Shown: in pieces, positions 1 through 10,900 of the stretch
How positions within the stretch are numbered: position 1 is the stretch's first letter
How the letters are laid out: each line of letters starts with the position of its first letter
Origin: JANQOZ01 sp045106555
GTDB taxonomy: Bacteria > Pseudomonadota > Gammaproteobacteria > Xanthomonadales > SZUA-38
Length of the DNA: 64,000 bases
Assembly: GCA_045106555.1 (NCBI GenBank)
Contig: JBGCET010000002.1
Location: forward strand, 186,001-250,000
Reading direction: 5' to 3'
Made by a program: the position numbers and the translations under genes
Notes under the pieces: generated by a model
What the model was told of the DNA's origin: nothing
Database searches by the model: none
What the model saw: the letters and a program-made list of their open reading frames with translations, nothing else

Positions 1-679
1 CATCTTCCTGACGATGGCCGATGGGTTGGCAAAAGGATGTTCCTGCGGCATGACGCACGGTGAGCAGAGTAATTTCGTAATCGAAGGGTACAAAACCCTC
101 AACGATGCACCGCCCTGCGCCAGTGCGGCCGCCGCTTTGCGCATATTGCCAGGCGGCTTCCGCCTCGGCTTCACTGTGCACGGTACTTTGGCCTTTGCCC
201 GAGGAACTCATCACCGGTTTGATGACAAAGGGATATCCCACCTTTCCGATAGCTTGGCGATACTCGGGTTCGGTATCCACAAACTGATAAGGCGACGTGG
301 GCAGATTCAACTCTTCGGCCGCCAGGCGCCGAATGCCTTCCCGGTCCATCGTCAAGCGGGCGGCTCTGGCGGTGGGGATTACCTGAAAGCCCTCAGTTTC
401 CAGTGCCTGAAGCGTAGGCGTGTGGATGGCTTCGATTTCCGGCACGATTAGGGTGGGTTGTTCCTGTTCAATCACTTCACGTAGGGCAACGGGATCCAGC
501 ATGTTGATGACATGAGCCCTGTGAGCCACCTGCATGGCGGGTGCGCCGGCGTAGCGATCCACGGCAATAACCTCCACGCCCAGCCGCTGCGCTTCTATCA
601 CCACTTCTTTGCCCAGTTCGCCAGAGCCCAGCAGAAGGAGGCGAATGGCGTTGTCTGATTCAGGCGTTCCGAATTCCAT
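1..679 (-). CDS. purT: Formate-dependent phosphoribosylglycinamide formyltransferase, 5' part (PurT)
   Basis: The first ~226 residues are present and the rest lies beyond the left edge. PurT is a cytoplasmic ATP-grasp enzyme that makes formyl-GAR from GAR, formate and ATP in purine synthesis. Visible are the N-terminal nucleotide-like fold with LLLLGSGELGKEV (about residues 14-26), the family stretch EVIAVDRYAGAPAMQVAHR (about 36-54), and the start of the ATP-grasp domain with YPFVIKPVMSSSGKGQS (about 148-164). The ATG at 679 follows a purine-rich GAGAAA. The gene is divergent from the MFS gene at 806. Family assignment is secure because PurK lacks the GELGKEV sequence. Confidence 0.95.
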   Translation of the reverse strand, partial: MEFGTPESDNAIRLLLLGSGELGKEVVIEAQRLGVEVIAVDRYAGAPAMQVAHRAHVINMLDPVALREVIEQEQPTLIVPEIEAIHTPTLQALETEGFQVIPTARAARLTMDREGIRRLAAEELNLPTSPYQFVDTEPEYRQAIGKVGYPFVIKPVMSSSGKGQSTVHSEAEAEAAWQYAQSGGRTGAGRCIVEGFVPFDYEITLLTVRHAAGTSFCQPIGHRQED

Positions 680-805
680 ATCAATTTCTCGCAAAAGGTT
701 GGCGGATTATACAGCCCGCAATCTGCAGTGAGGGCGTACACTATGCTGCGGCTGATCTGTCCTTTGCTGCTAGCCACCTGACCATGGCCGAGACCAGGAG
801 TTTGA

Positions 806-2011
806 GTGCTAAATCGAAACCTGTCCCTACTGTTTTTCTGTCAATTGATTGCCGTTACGGGTTCCGTGGTGATGGTAACCCTTGGCAGCATTATTGGGGC
901 TCAACTCACCACGTCGCCCGCTCTGGCAACATTGCCCATCTCTCTGACCATTGTTACTACCGCGGTCACCACCATACCCGCGGCAATTTTCATGCGGCGA
1001 TACGGTCGTCGATGGGGTTTTGCATTGGGTTGTGTCACTGCGATGGCGGCTGCGCTGCTTACCCTGGTGGCGATCGGGCGCGCGAGTTTTGTCGGCTTTA
1101 CCTGCGCTATGGCGCTATTTGGGATCAATATGGCGTTTGCCCAGCAGTACCGGTTTGCCGCCATCGAAAGCGCTGAACCGTCGTTTGCGGGTCGCGCGGT
1201 GTCGTTTGTATTGTTGGGCGCGGTGGGTGGCGCGTTACTGGGCCCGACGCTGGTGAAGTACTCTTCAACGATGAGTCCCGATGCGCCGTACGGTTTGGCA
1301 ATGGGCGCCATTGCCGGCTGCTATTTGCTGGCGTTGCTATTGGTGCTGGGGTTGAATTTTGCCAAATCTCAGGTCAAAGCGGAGAGAGAGTCAACGGGTA
1401 GGCCACTGTCGGCGATCGTTCGCCAGCCAGTGTTTATCGTGGCCGTATTCGGCGGCACTATTGGCTATGGAGTGATGAGTTTTCTGATGACCGCAACGCC
1501 GCTGAGCATGCATGAGGTGGATGGTTATTCACTGGCGCAGACGGCCGGCGTGATCCAGGCCCATGTGCTGGGTATGTATCTCCCTTCCCTGGTATCGGGG
1601 TGGTTAATCGATAGGCTCGGCGTCGTAAAGATGATGATTGTGGGCGCGCTGACCCTGGTGGGCGCATTGGCCACCGGCATGGATGGCCATACTATGGGCC
1701 ACTACACCGTTTCCCTAATTCTGCTGGGAGTCGGCTGGAATTTCCTGTACGTGGGTGGCACAACGATGCTGACCTTCAGCTACAAGGATTCGGAGCGGTT
1801 TCGGGCCCAGGCGGTGAACGAATTTTGTGTGTTCGGCACAGCCGCCAGCGCATCGTTGCTGGCCGGAACAACCATGCATTGGTTTGGCTGGTTTACGACA
1901 GCGGCGGTGCCGCTACCGTTATTGGCGGTAGTATTGTTGGCCCTGTTCTGGGTGCGTACAGACCCGCTGCTGCGGCGGGCAGCCCCTGCAGCAGGTCCAG
2001 CTGCCGACTAA
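806..2011 (+). CDS. MFS transporter (drug/metabolite exporter type)
   Basis: This is a 401-residue polytopic inner-membrane protein with about 12 hydrophobic segments. It has an MFS loop 2-3 signature reduced to RRYGRRWGF (about residues 65-73). A second, less perfect copy, SGWLIDRLGVVKM, lies in the second half, which fits the two-fold MFS repeat. The start is GTG at 806, chosen because AGGAG at 796-800 sits five bases upstream; a longer out-of-frame reading from 784 is not supported. The substrate cannot be told from the sequence. The nearest neighbours, purT and a lipoprotein gene, are on the other strand, so it appears monocistronic. Confidence 0.85.
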   Translation: MLNRNLSLLFFCQLIAVTGSVVMVTLGSIIGAQLTTSPALATLPISLTIVTTAVTTIPAAIFMRRYGRRWGFALGCVTAMAAALLTLVAIGRASFVGFTCAMALFGINMAFAQQYRFAAIESAEPSFAGRAVSFVLLGAVGGALLGPTLVKYSSTMSPDAPYGLAMGAIAGCYLLALLLVLGLNFAKSQVKAERESTGRPLSAIVRQPVFIVAVFGGTIGYGVMSFLMTATPLSMHEVDGYSLAQTAGVIQAHVLGMYLPSLVSGWLIDRLGVVKMMIVGALTLVGALATGMDGHTMGHYTVSLILLGVGWNFLYVGGTTMLTFSYKDSERFRAQAVNEFCVFGTAASASLLAGTTMHWFGWFTTAAVPLPLLAVVLLALFWVRTDPLLRRAAPAAGPAAD

Positions 2012-2027
2012 ATGCAAAACGGCGCAA

Positions 2028-2420
2028 TCAATTGGCAGTAATTTGATTGACCGGAAATTCTCGCACCACCGATTCTCCCCAGCCGGCCAGCGCGCCGTCA
2101 ACAAACACGAGAGGCGTGGTTTCATCGAAGGTGGTGTCGCCGTCGGAGTGGCGATGTTGGGTTCGATAGCGCAGCACGATGATCTCGCGGCCATCACTCA
2201 TGAATCCTTCCGAATGATCGGGCCGTCCAAGATCCAGCTTTACCTGTTCCAGCGCTGTACCCAGCCGAAGATCGGCGATGTAGGTCTGGTTATCTTCCTG
2301 TCGATGTTCCCAAGAATTGCTGTGGTATTCCCAGTTGTCGTCCGGGTCGGTGACAATAACGCAACCGGAGAGCAGCAGCACAGAAAACGCGGCAAAGGCC
2401 AGGTGGTATCGAAGTTTCAT
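2028..2420 (-). CDS. DUF3192 family lipoprotein
   Basis: This 130-residue protein has a short signal peptide ending in a lipobox, LLLSGC, with the lipidated cysteine at residue 20. It is probably an outer-membrane or periplasm-facing lipoprotein. The body carries the family pattern: a conserved block around IADLRLGTALEQV, then LRYRTQHRHSDGDTT and TPLVFVDGALAGWGES. These resemble a BamE/SmpA-like small fold. The molecular function is unknown. It ends 17 bases from the convergent MFS gene and lies 94 bases before the RND permease end on the same strand, so it could be transcribed by read-through from the pump operon. Confidence 0.85.
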   Translation of the reverse strand: MKLRYHLAFAAFSVLLLSGCVIVTDPDDNWEYHSNSWEHRQEDNQTYIADLRLGTALEQVKLDLGRPDHSEGFMSDGREIIVLRYRTQHRHSDGDTTFDETTPLVFVDGALAGWGESVVREFPVNQITAN

Positions 2421-2514
2421 GATTGCCTCGCGGGCTTGTTAACGAAAGATAGACGGATTGTGTGGCCATAGCGCGTTCAAGGGACAGTGACGCAAGTCAT
2501 GGGTCCTGCGCCGT

Positions 2515-5500
2515 TCAGGTTGGGCTGCCGGCGGCTTGCAGGTCCCAATCCTTGTCGGTGGCAGCATCTTTTGCGGATAAGAGCAGGTACACATTGGGTA
2601 AAACGAAAAGGGTGAAGAACGTCCCCAGCAGCATGCCGACGACCAAAATGATGCCAATGCTGTTGCGCGCCTCAGCGCCAGCCCCTGATACCAGCACCAG
2701 GGGAAAGTGACCCAAGACCGTGGCGCCGGTGGTCATCAAAACCGGTCTTAGGCGAGTCGATGCTGACTCTCTGATGGCTGCGAATCGATCCATTCCGTCG
2801 GCGCGCAGCTGGTGGGCGAATTCCACAACCAAGATGGCGTTTTTCGCCACCAGCCCCACCAGAGTAATCAGGCCTACCTGGGAGTAAATATTGATCGTGG
2901 TCAAGTTGAGAAAAGAAATAACCATTGCGCCGCTCAACGCCAGCGGAACGGATCCCACCAGTACCACCAGCGGGTCGCGAAAGCTATTGAACTGCAGTGC
3001 AAGCACCAGGAACACCACAACCAAAGAAATGGCCAGAACCCCAACCATGGTATTGCCCTCTTTACGCAGCTGGCGGGATTCGCCGGCGTAGTCGATGCTG
3101 TACGTTGGTGGCAATAGGTCAGCTGCGGCCTGTTCCAGTGCGGACAGAGACTGTTCTTTGGTGGTTCCGGGCATGGCGGCGCCATATACGCGAAACGCGT
3201 TGGATTGCCCAAATCGCGTGCGCGCCCGGGGAGCCACTTCATGGCTTAACCGGGCGAAAGCGCCAATCGGCACAAGGATCTCGTCAGGCGTTCGAATGTT
3301 CAGGTTCAGCAGGGCCGCAGGATCCGACCGGTCGATCGGGTCCAGCATGGGGATAACGCGAAATGCCTTGCCGTTGTCGTCAAAGCGATTAACGAAATTT
3401 CCCGACATCAGCACCCCTAGCTGCTGACTGACGCTAGCCATATCCAGCCCCAAATCGTTGATTCGCTGACGATCAAAGATCAGTCGAGTCTGGGGTAAAT
3501 CGATTTTCAGGTCGGTGTCGGCATAGAGAAATTTCCCGCTGGCGTTAGCCGCGCTTACCAGCGCCCAGGCCATCGGCAACATTGCCTGGGCGCTTTCGGG
3601 CGATCGCACCACCAGTTCAATATCAAAATTACCGGCGGTGGGCAGGGGTGCCGGCAGAAAAGGAAAGGCCTTGATGCCGCTGACCGAGGTTAGCCGCGTG
3701 AAAGCCATTTGTTGGGCTTGCTGGACCGTGGTGCTGCGCTGTTCCGGACTGACCAGCTGCTGGCCGCCAAAACCGCCGGCGGTTTGTATGATTTGCCACA
3801 TATCTTGCGCGCCCGGAATTTCCCGCATGATCGACACCGCGTCGCGGGTGTGGGTTTGGGTATATTCCAACGACGCCTCGGGCGCGGACTCAATGACGAC
3901 ATCAACGGTGCTCTCGTCTTCCGTAGGCGCCAGCTCTTGTTGCGATAGAAGATAAAACGGTACAACCAGCAACGAGAGGCCAAGTGCCAGAACCAGCACC
4001 TGAGCACGGGCATCCAGACAGCGGTCCAGGCACCGTAGATAGATCCGCTGGACCCGCTCAAACAGATGATTGATGTGTTGAGTAAAGGCCCCTTCTTTGC
4101 CGCCCTCAGGCGCCAGCGCTGCGCTCATGATGGGCGACAGGGTGATGGCGACAACGCCAGACACCAGCACCGCAGTGGCCAACGCAAAAGAAAACTCTCT
4201 GAACAACACGCCGGACAATCCGTCGACAAACCCAATCGGTGCATACACCGCGGCCAGCGTCAGCGTCATTCCCACGACAGGAGTAAGCAGCTGGCGAGAG
4301 CTGGCCAATGCGGCCTCGCGGCGGCCATAACCCTCGCGCATGTAACGACCAACGTTTTCCACCACCACGATGGCGTCATCCACCACCAGGCCCACTGACA
4401 GCACGATCGCCAGCACCGTTAGCAGGTTCAGGGAATAACCAAACAGGGACATGGCCGCTGCGGCGCCCAACAAAGAAATGGGTATGGCCACCAGCGGCAC
4501 CAGGGCAGCGCGAAGCGAGCCCATAAACACCACCACCACCAATCCCACCAGGGCGATGGTTTCCGTCAGGGTGACAAAAATCTCTCGCAGCGCATTGCGC
4601 ATATAGAGCGTTCCATCATAGGCAGTAGTAATTGCCAGGCCGCTGGGTAGCCGAGACTCCAGTGTGCTCAACACCTCGTATAGCCCGTTACCAATCTCAA
4701 TTTCGTTGGCGCCGGGTAGCGGCCAGATGGAAATGAATACCGCACTGTCATCGTTCAGGCGGGCGATGGTTGTGCCTTCTTGCTCGCCCCGTTCCACCCG
4801 GGAAATGTCGGCCAAAGTGACCTGGACGCCATCGCGCTCACGAACCACCAAAGATGCAAAATCGGCCACGCTTTGGAGCGTGGTGTTGGACAGAATGTTG
4901 ATCCGCTGGTCGAGGCTTTCGCTGCGCCCCAACGTTGAAATAACGTTGTTACGGGTGAGCGCGTTGCGTACGTCCAGAGTGCTGAGGTTGTATTGAGCCA
5001 GCCGATCCGGGTTTAGCCACACTCGCATGGCGGGTTGACGGCCGCCTTCAAGGTCCACCCGCTGTACTCCTGGTATGGCGGCAATAGCGGGGTTCACCTC
5101 GCGAACCAAATAGTCGGTTACCGAGCCACGGGTGTAGGGCGGCTCAATGAGCACATTCAGATAAAACGCAGCAAAGGGGCTGTCCGCCCGAACGACAGTA
5201 ACCGCTGGATCTTCTGCGCCCGCGGGCAGTTCGAAGGCGATTTGATTTAAGCGGGCGGTGAGCTCTGCCAGTGCCGCAGAGCTGTCTTCGTTCATCTCCA
5301 GCCAAACGTTGACGGTGCTGAAGCCCGAAGTCGTTACCGAGTCGATGTAATCCACTCCGGGCATGGTGGATGCGATGCGTTCGATCGGTTCGGTAATAAA
5401 CCCTTCAACAATTTCTGAAGAGGCACCCACATAGGGGGTGGCGATGCGCAGCGACGCGCTCTCTATGCGGGGGAACTGAAGTACAGGTAAATCCACGGCC

Positions 5501-5610
5501 GCTTTGGCGCCGATGATGAGCAGTGCCAGGGAAACCACGATCGACACCACCGGACGTTGTACAAAAATGTCGGTGATTCTCGGCCTGCGCGCTGCCGTGG
5601 TGTCACTCAT
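2515..5610 (-). CDS. RND efflux permease, AcrB/MexB-like (HAE1 type)
   Basis: A 1031-residue inner-membrane proton/drug antiporter subunit. The family layout is complete: TM1 (about 22-38), porter domain, TM2-6, second porter half, TM8-12. The proton relay is intact. GLVVDDAIVVVENV carries the Asp pair at residues 411-412, and GLVAKNAILVVEFA carries the Lys near residue 945. The permease follows its membrane-fusion partner by eight bases on the same strand, so the two form an operon. No TolC-like outer-membrane channel is present in the window, so the pump must borrow one. Substrate is unknown; hydrophobic drugs or bile-like compounds are typical of the class. Confidence 0.95.
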   Translation of the reverse strand: MSDTTAARRPRITDIFVQRPVVSIVVSLALLIIGAKAAVDLPVLQFPRIESASLRIATPYVGASSEIVEGFITEPIERIASTMPGVDYIDSVTTSGFSTVNVWLEMNEDSSAALAELTARLNQIAFELPAGAEDPAVTVVRADSPFAAFYLNVLIEPPYTRGSVTDYLVREVNPAIAAIPGVQRVDLEGGRQPAMRVWLNPDRLAQYNLSTLDVRNALTRNNVISTLGRSESLDQRINILSNTTLQSVADFASLVVRERDGVQVTLADISRVERGEQEGTTIARLNDDSAVFISIWPLPGANEIEIGNGLYEVLSTLESRLPSGLAITTAYDGTLYMRNALREIFVTLTETIALVGLVVVVFMGSLRAALVPLVAIPISLLGAAAAMSLFGYSLNLLTVLAIVLSVGLVVDDAIVVVENVGRYMREGYGRREAALASSRQLLTPVVGMTLTLAAVYAPIGFVDGLSGVLFREFSFALATAVLVSGVVAITLSPIMSAALAPEGGKEGAFTQHINHLFERVQRIYLRCLDRCLDARAQVLVLALGLSLLVVPFYLLSQQELAPTEDESTVDVVIESAPEASLEYTQTHTRDAVSIMREIPGAQDMWQIIQTAGGFGGQQLVSPEQRSTTVQQAQQMAFTRLTSVSGIKAFPFLPAPLPTAGNFDIELVVRSPESAQAMLPMAWALVSAANASGKFLYADTDLKIDLPQTRLIFDRQRINDLGLDMASVSQQLGVLMSGNFVNRFDDNGKAFRVIPMLDPIDRSDPAALLNLNIRTPDEILVPIGAFARLSHEVAPRARTRFGQSNAFRVYGAAMPGTTKEQSLSALEQAAADLLPPTYSIDYAGESRQLRKEGNTMVGVLAISLVVVFLVLALQFNSFRDPLVVLVGSVPLALSGAMVISFLNLTTINIYSQVGLITLVGLVAKNAILVVEFAHQLRADGMDRFAAIRESASTRLRPVLMTTGATVLGHFPLVLVSGAGAEARNSIGIILVVGMLLGTFFTLFVLPNVYLLLSAKDAATDKDWDLQAAGSPT

Positions 5611-5618
5611 GTCTGGCC

Positions 5619-6716
5619 TTAGTCCTGGGTCGAGGGCTGAGCGACATTTACCAGCAGTTCGTCTCGTAGCTTGAACGCGCCGGTTGCCGCAATCGTTTCG
5701 CCCTGGGACAGCCCTTCGGCAACAAAGGCTTGATTGGCGACAACACCGAAAAGCTTCACCGCCCGCCGGCTGGCGCGGTAGGCCGCATCAGCGCCCGCTT
5801 CCGCGTCTTTGAGGGTAAATACATGAACACCAAACGTGTCCTCGCGGACGGCTCGGGCCGGTATCACCAGCGCCTGTCGCGGTTCACCGACCACCACAGC
5901 CACGGTGACAATAGCGCCCGGAAGGTTTGCCAGTTGAGGGCTGTTTACGCTGGCTCGCAAGGCCAATGACCGAGAGCCAACGTCGACGCCGGGCGCTCTT
6001 GCGATCACCACGGCGGGGAGTTCACCCACCGAGTCGTCAATGATCGTGACCTCGGTATTCAGCGCGATATTGCCATGGCGCTGGGGAAGGGAAAAATCGA
6101 CCCACACATCGTCACTCAGTCCAAACAGCGTCGTAATCTCGGTGCCTGCCGCCAGATAGCCGCCCGCCTCCCAGCGTTCAAGCCCAACCCGCCCGGTGAA
6201 CGGCGCACGCAACTGCTTCTTGACGATGATGGCCCTGATCCGCTGGGCCTCTGCCCGCGCGGCATCCCGTTGGGCCAGCGCATTGTCCATCGCCTGACGG
6301 GAAATTGCGTTGCCGTCAATCAGGTCCTCGTTGCGAGCCAATGTGCGTTGTGCCAGTGATTCTTGGGCATTGGCCCCCGCGAGCTGCGCGCGTTCTTCCG
6401 ATATATCCTGCTGGATCAGCAACTGGCCTTTAGCCACCTGGGCGCCGGCGGTGAATCCCACCTCCACAATGGCTCCGGCTAACGGGTTTCGAAGCGTAAC
6501 CGTGCGAACCGGCACAACCTGGCCGACCACCTTTGCCGTTGGAGCGTATTGCGCCGCCTCAGCAACGGCAGTAACAACGGTCTCAGAGGGCTCGGGGAAG
6601 GACTCACCGAAGGCAATGGCGGCGCTGATTTGACCAAACTTAACGAACCCCAGTCCGGCAACCAGAGCAACCCAGCAGAAAAAGACCAGCAACCATCGAC
6701 GCAGTGTCAGATTCAT
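5619..6716 (-). CDS. RND periplasmic adaptor (membrane fusion protein)
   Basis: A 365-residue adaptor that links the downstream RND permease to an outer-membrane channel. It has an N-terminal membrane anchor or uncleaved signal (about residues 8-27). A lipoyl half-motif follows (GAIVEVGFTAGAQVAKGQLL, about 81-100). Next come a short helical hairpin rich in Ala/Gln/Arg (about 105-165), the second lipoyl half (LRAPFTGRVG) and a beta-barrel plus membrane-proximal domain. The hairpin is short, as in MexA-type adaptors of the Woeseia/Xanthomonas type. It is the first gene of a two-gene operon and is divergent from a second pump, with about 230 bases between them that must hold both promoters. Confidence 0.92.
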   Translation of the reverse strand: MNLTLRRWLLVFFCWVALVAGLGFVKFGQISAAIAFGESFPEPSETVVTAVAEAAQYAPTAKVVGQVVPVRTVTLRNPLAGAIVEVGFTAGAQVAKGQLLIQQDISEERAQLAGANAQESLAQRTLARNEDLIDGNAISRQAMDNALAQRDAARAEAQRIRAIIVKKQLRAPFTGRVGLERWEAGGYLAAGTEITTLFGLSDDVWVDFSLPQRHGNIALNTEVTIIDDSVGELPAVVIARAPGVDVGSRSLALRASVNSPQLANLPGAIVTVAVVVGEPRQALVIPARAVREDTFGVHVFTLKDAEAGADAAYRASRRAVKLFGVVANQAFVAEGLSQGETIAATGAFKLRDELLVNVAQPSTQD

Positions 6717-6944
6717 CGATCAGCGCTGCCCAAAGTCATGGCCTGATGTCGGCTGGAGGTGTCGATTATCAGGTCGCTGCTTGGACAATGCATCGGGATG
6801 AGTCACCTTGTCGTCGTAGATGTGTGGAGCGTTCGGGCGGATTTCGCCGTAAGATAACGGACCCACAACGAACCGGCCACTACAATACTACAGCGTCTGT
6901 CCAAGTCACCGTTTATCCGCGACCCTGTTCTCATTCCGGGGCTT

Positions 6945-7988
6945 TTGTTGCTGCTCTCACTGCCTGCGGTTCGAGCGGCGGATCCGCCGGTCCACATTGC
7001 TATTGTTGAACAACGCATCATGGGTTCTACGGTCAGTGTGAATGGCACGGTTACCTCGCCCCGCAGCGCGTTGCTGTCCAGCCCGGTGGCCGGGTTGGTC
7101 TCAGCGATCCAGGTCGAGGAGGGTGATCGTGTTGACGAAGGCACCACGCTGCTGGCTTTGGACGATGAGTTGGCTCAATTGGCCGTGGACCAGGCTGAAG
7201 CCGAAGTTCACCAACGCACAGCGGAACTTGATGACGCAAAACGCCGTCTTGCTCAGGCCCAAACTGTTGGCGCCAAGCGGGGTATTGCTCAAAACGATAT
7301 CGACGCGCTAGCGGCAGAAGTGGTATCCGACACGGCGGTGTTGTCAGCGGCCACTGTGACGTTCCGCCGCCAGCAGGCGTTAATGAGTCGACACACTATC
7401 AAGGCGCCGTTCAATGGTGCCATCAGTGAGCGCCTGGTTGAGCTGGGTGAGTGGGTGAACCCGGGTAACGGTGTATTGCGTTTGGTGATGACTGAAAATC
7501 TTCGCTTTGATTTTCAGGTGGGGCAAGATTACTACTCGCAGATTGCCAAAGGCGCTGGCATGACAATTTCCCTGGATGCGATTCCCGGCCAAACGTTTCC
7601 CGGCCAGGTTGTCGCTATTGTGCCGGTGAAAGATCCCAGTGCCAGAACGTTTCTGGTGCGTGCTCGCCTGAACCCGCTCAATGATCGCAGCAACGCCATC
7701 ATTACCCCCGGAATGTCTGCTACCGGCTTGCTGGCATTGGGAGACCGCAGCCGCAAGCTGGTGATTCCGCGAGACGCCATTGTTCGATTTCCTGACGGCG
7801 GGGTGACGGTCTGGGTGGTGGATACCGAGACACAACCGCCCACGGTCAACGAACGGCGTGTGGCCACTGGCGTCAAATTCGATGGCATGGTGGAAATTCC
7901 CACGGGTCTATCCGCTGGCGAGGCTGTCGTGGTGCTGGGTAACGAGACGCTGCAGGCCGGACAGGCCGTCACCCTGGCCCCGCAATAA
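6945..7988 (+). CDS. RND periplasmic adaptor (membrane fusion protein), second pump
   Basis: This adaptor carries lipoyl halves (ALLSSPVAGLVSAIQVEEGD and HTIKAPFNGAISERLVELGE), an alpha-hairpin around DQAEAEVHQRTAELDDAKRR, and a barrel domain. The listed start is a TTG at 6945, and it gives a signal peptide that is too short. The frame stays open upstream to 6858, and residues encoded from about 6897 (SKSPFIRDPVLIPG) would complete a normal basic-hydrophobic signal peptide. No ATG or GTG exists there, so the true initiation codon is unsettled. The stop overlaps the ATG of the RND gene by one base. The adaptor is distinct from the one at 5619, so this is not a tandem duplication. Confidence 0.9.
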   Translation: MLLLSLPAVRAADPPVHIAIVEQRIMGSTVSVNGTVTSPRSALLSSPVAGLVSAIQVEEGDRVDEGTTLLALDDELAQLAVDQAEAEVHQRTAELDDAKRRLAQAQTVGAKRGIAQNDIDALAAEVVSDTAVLSAATVTFRRQQALMSRHTIKAPFNGAISERLVELGEWVNPGNGVLRLVMTENLRFDFQVGQDYYSQIAKGAGMTISLDAIPGQTFPGQVVAIVPVKDPSARTFLVRARLNPLNDRSNAIITPGMSATGLLALGDRSRKLVIPRDAIVRFPDGGVTVWVVDTETQPPTVNERRVATGVKFDGMVEIPTGLSAGEAVVVLGNETLQAGQAVTLAPQ

Positions 7989-10900
7989 TGTTTGAAGCCA
8001 TAGTCAGAAACGGCATTCTGATGACGGTGGCCGCACTGATAGTTTGTGTCCTTGGCCTGTTGGCAGCGTTTCGTGTGCCTGTTCAGATGATTCCCGATCT
8101 AGAGGTTCGAACCGTATCGATTCGGACCGCCTGGCCGGGCGCAACGCCCCAGGACGTAGAAAAAGAAATTTTGATCGAGCAGGAAGAGTACCTGCGGGCA
8201 TTGCCAAACCTGCAGCGACTAGAATCGTCCGCCAGCAGCGGCAGCGCGGTGATCGAGCTGGATTTCCCCTTTGGCGTTGACATGACGCAGACGCTGATCG
8301 CGGTGAATAACGCGCTTAACCAGGTTCCGACTTACCCGGAAAATGTGGATGAGCCTCGGGTATTCGCCAATTCGTTTTCGGCAAACTCGTTCATGTATTT
8401 CGGTATCGGGCCGCTGCCGGGCAATCCGCAAAACGTCGACATGGACATGATGCGGGATTTCGTCCAGGACAATGTGCGGACCCGCTTGTCAGGCGTTCCC
8501 GGGGTGTCTCTGGTCAACATTGGCGGTGGTGCAGAACGTCAAATTCGAATTCTTCTTGATGCCGTGCGTCTGGCCGACCGGGGTTTGACCATTGCCAACG
8601 TTCGAGACGCCATTCGGTCTCGCAATCGGGATATTTCCGGGGGGGATATCAGCGGCGGAAAACGCCGTTACCTGCTGCGAACCATGGGTCGTTTCGACTC
8701 TCTCGAGTCTTTACGCGAGCTGATTATTGAGCAACGGGGAGATGCGCTGATTCGCCTACGCGATGTGGCTACGGTGGAGCTGGATCATTCCGAAGTGGAC
8801 ACGCTCGCATACCTGAATGGTCAGCCGGTTCTGTTTACCTCGGTGAGTCGCGAGGCCGGTTCTAACGTCATCGATATCAAATACGCCATGTTCGATGCGG
8901 TGGAAGAGGTTACACGCGATCTCCTGATTCCCAGGGGCATGACGATGCAGTTGATTGCAGAGGACGCGGGGTATGTCGAGGCGTCCATTGCCAACGTTTG
9001 GCTCAACCTGTCATTGGGGGCGCTGTTTGCCACCCTGGTGATGTTTGCATTCTTGCGTTCGGCGAAGGCCACGCTCGTTGGCGTATTGGGCATCCCGGTT
9101 TGCACCATAGCGGCGTTCCTTGGGTTGTTGGCTGCTGGTCGAACCATTAACGTCATTTCCCTGGCGGGGGTGGCGTTTGCCATCGGCATGACGCTGGATA
9201 ACAGCATCGTGGTGATCGAAGCCATTGAGCTCAAACGCCGGCAGGGCCTGGATCGATTCAAGGCGGCGGTTGAAGGCGTGCGCAGCGTTTGGTCTGCGGT
9301 TCTGGCCTCCACCCTGACCACGGTGCTGGTTTTCCTGCCGGTGCTGTTTATCAAGGAAGAGGCCGGTCAGCTGTATTCTGACGTGGCCATTGCGGTGTCG
9401 GCGGCGATTGCGGCATCCATGCTGGTTGCCACCACCTTGATCCCCACCGCCAGCGCTCGGCTGTCATTTGGCACTGAACATCGGTCAGCCGCCGGCAGCG
9501 GCGACGGGGTGCTTAGGATGATCAACCGCCTGATTGGGTCTGCACGTCGCCGCTGGATCACTGTTGTTACCTCCGTAACTGCCAGTCTGGCGGTGATTGT
9601 GTTGTTGACGCCATCGGCTGAATACTTGCCCGAGGGTGAGGAGCCGAAGGCATTTGCCGTTATGAGCGCGCCGCCGGGATATAACCTGGAGACGATGCGT
9701 GAAATCGGCCTTGAACTGCAAAGCCTGTTGCTGCCGCATGTGAATGCTGATCCGGCAAATTTTGATCGGGGAGAAAGCCCTTTTCCGCCGATCAAGTACC
9801 TCAACACCCGGTTTGTCGCAGACAGCATACGGGTGATTTCCGAGCCGGTCAGGGACAACGACATTGAAGCCCTCATGAGCGCGTTAACGGAGCGTTTTGG
9901 ACAATACCCTGGGATGCGTGGGTTTGCTGCCCGTGGGTCAATTATTTCCAGCAATGATGGCGGTACTCGCAGTATCAATCTGGATGTCTCTGGCCCCAGC
10001 CTGGCGGTAGTGTATGACGCTGCGCTCACCACGTACCGCCGAGCGCAAGAGGTGCTGGGCAATCCGCGAATTCAAACCAGTCCATCGGCTCTGTCCCTGT
10101 CCCAGCCTTTGCTGGAGATCCACCCGAACTGGGCACGGGCAGCAGAGTTGGGATTGAGTGTCGGCGAGGTGGGTTATGCGATAGCGGCGCTGACCGACGG
10201 TGCATTTGTGGACGAGTACTTTGAAGACGACAACAAGCTGGACATTTATCTTTACGATTCCAGTGGCGGTAACGTTGACGTCGACAGCCTGTCCGAATTG
10301 CCTATCGTGATGCCCCAGGGCAACAGTTTGCCACTGGCGGCCATCGCTGATATCCGACAGACGGTGGACAGCAACACCATTCGTCGGATTAACGGCCAAC
10401 GAACGGTGACGTTAAACGTGATTCCTCCCGCTTCCATTGCGTTGGAAGATGGCGTAGACATTGTTCGCCGCGATGTTGTGCAATATTTGCGGGAAACCGG
10501 CGACCTGCCACCGGAGGTCAATATGACGATTTCCGGTGCCAGCGATCAACTGGACGCCACCCGTGTCGCACTGGCAACGAATCTGCCCGTGGCGCTCATT
10601 ATTGTGTTCTTGCTGTTGGTCGCCATCTTTAAACACTGGGGTTATCCGCTGTTGATCATGACGACAATCCCGCTGGGCATCGCAGGCGGTATTGTTGGCT
10701 TGGCATTGCTGAACCTGCTGGGGGCCGCCATGGGCGCATTGGGTTTACCTGCGGTGAGGCAGCCGTTTGACATGATTTCGATGCTGGGATTTCTCATCTT
10801 GATGGGTACCGTTGTCAACAATCCAATCTTGATTGTGGACCGAGCCATTGCCAACATGAAAGACAGCAACATGGGCGCCCTTGGCGCGGTTCAGGAAGCG

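Noticed and set aside
9367..10062. A 231-codon minus-strand frame inside the second RND permease
   Set aside because: It is a shadow of the RND gene, whose frame carries all family motifs on the plus strand; the translation is Ser/Arg-rich with no domain.
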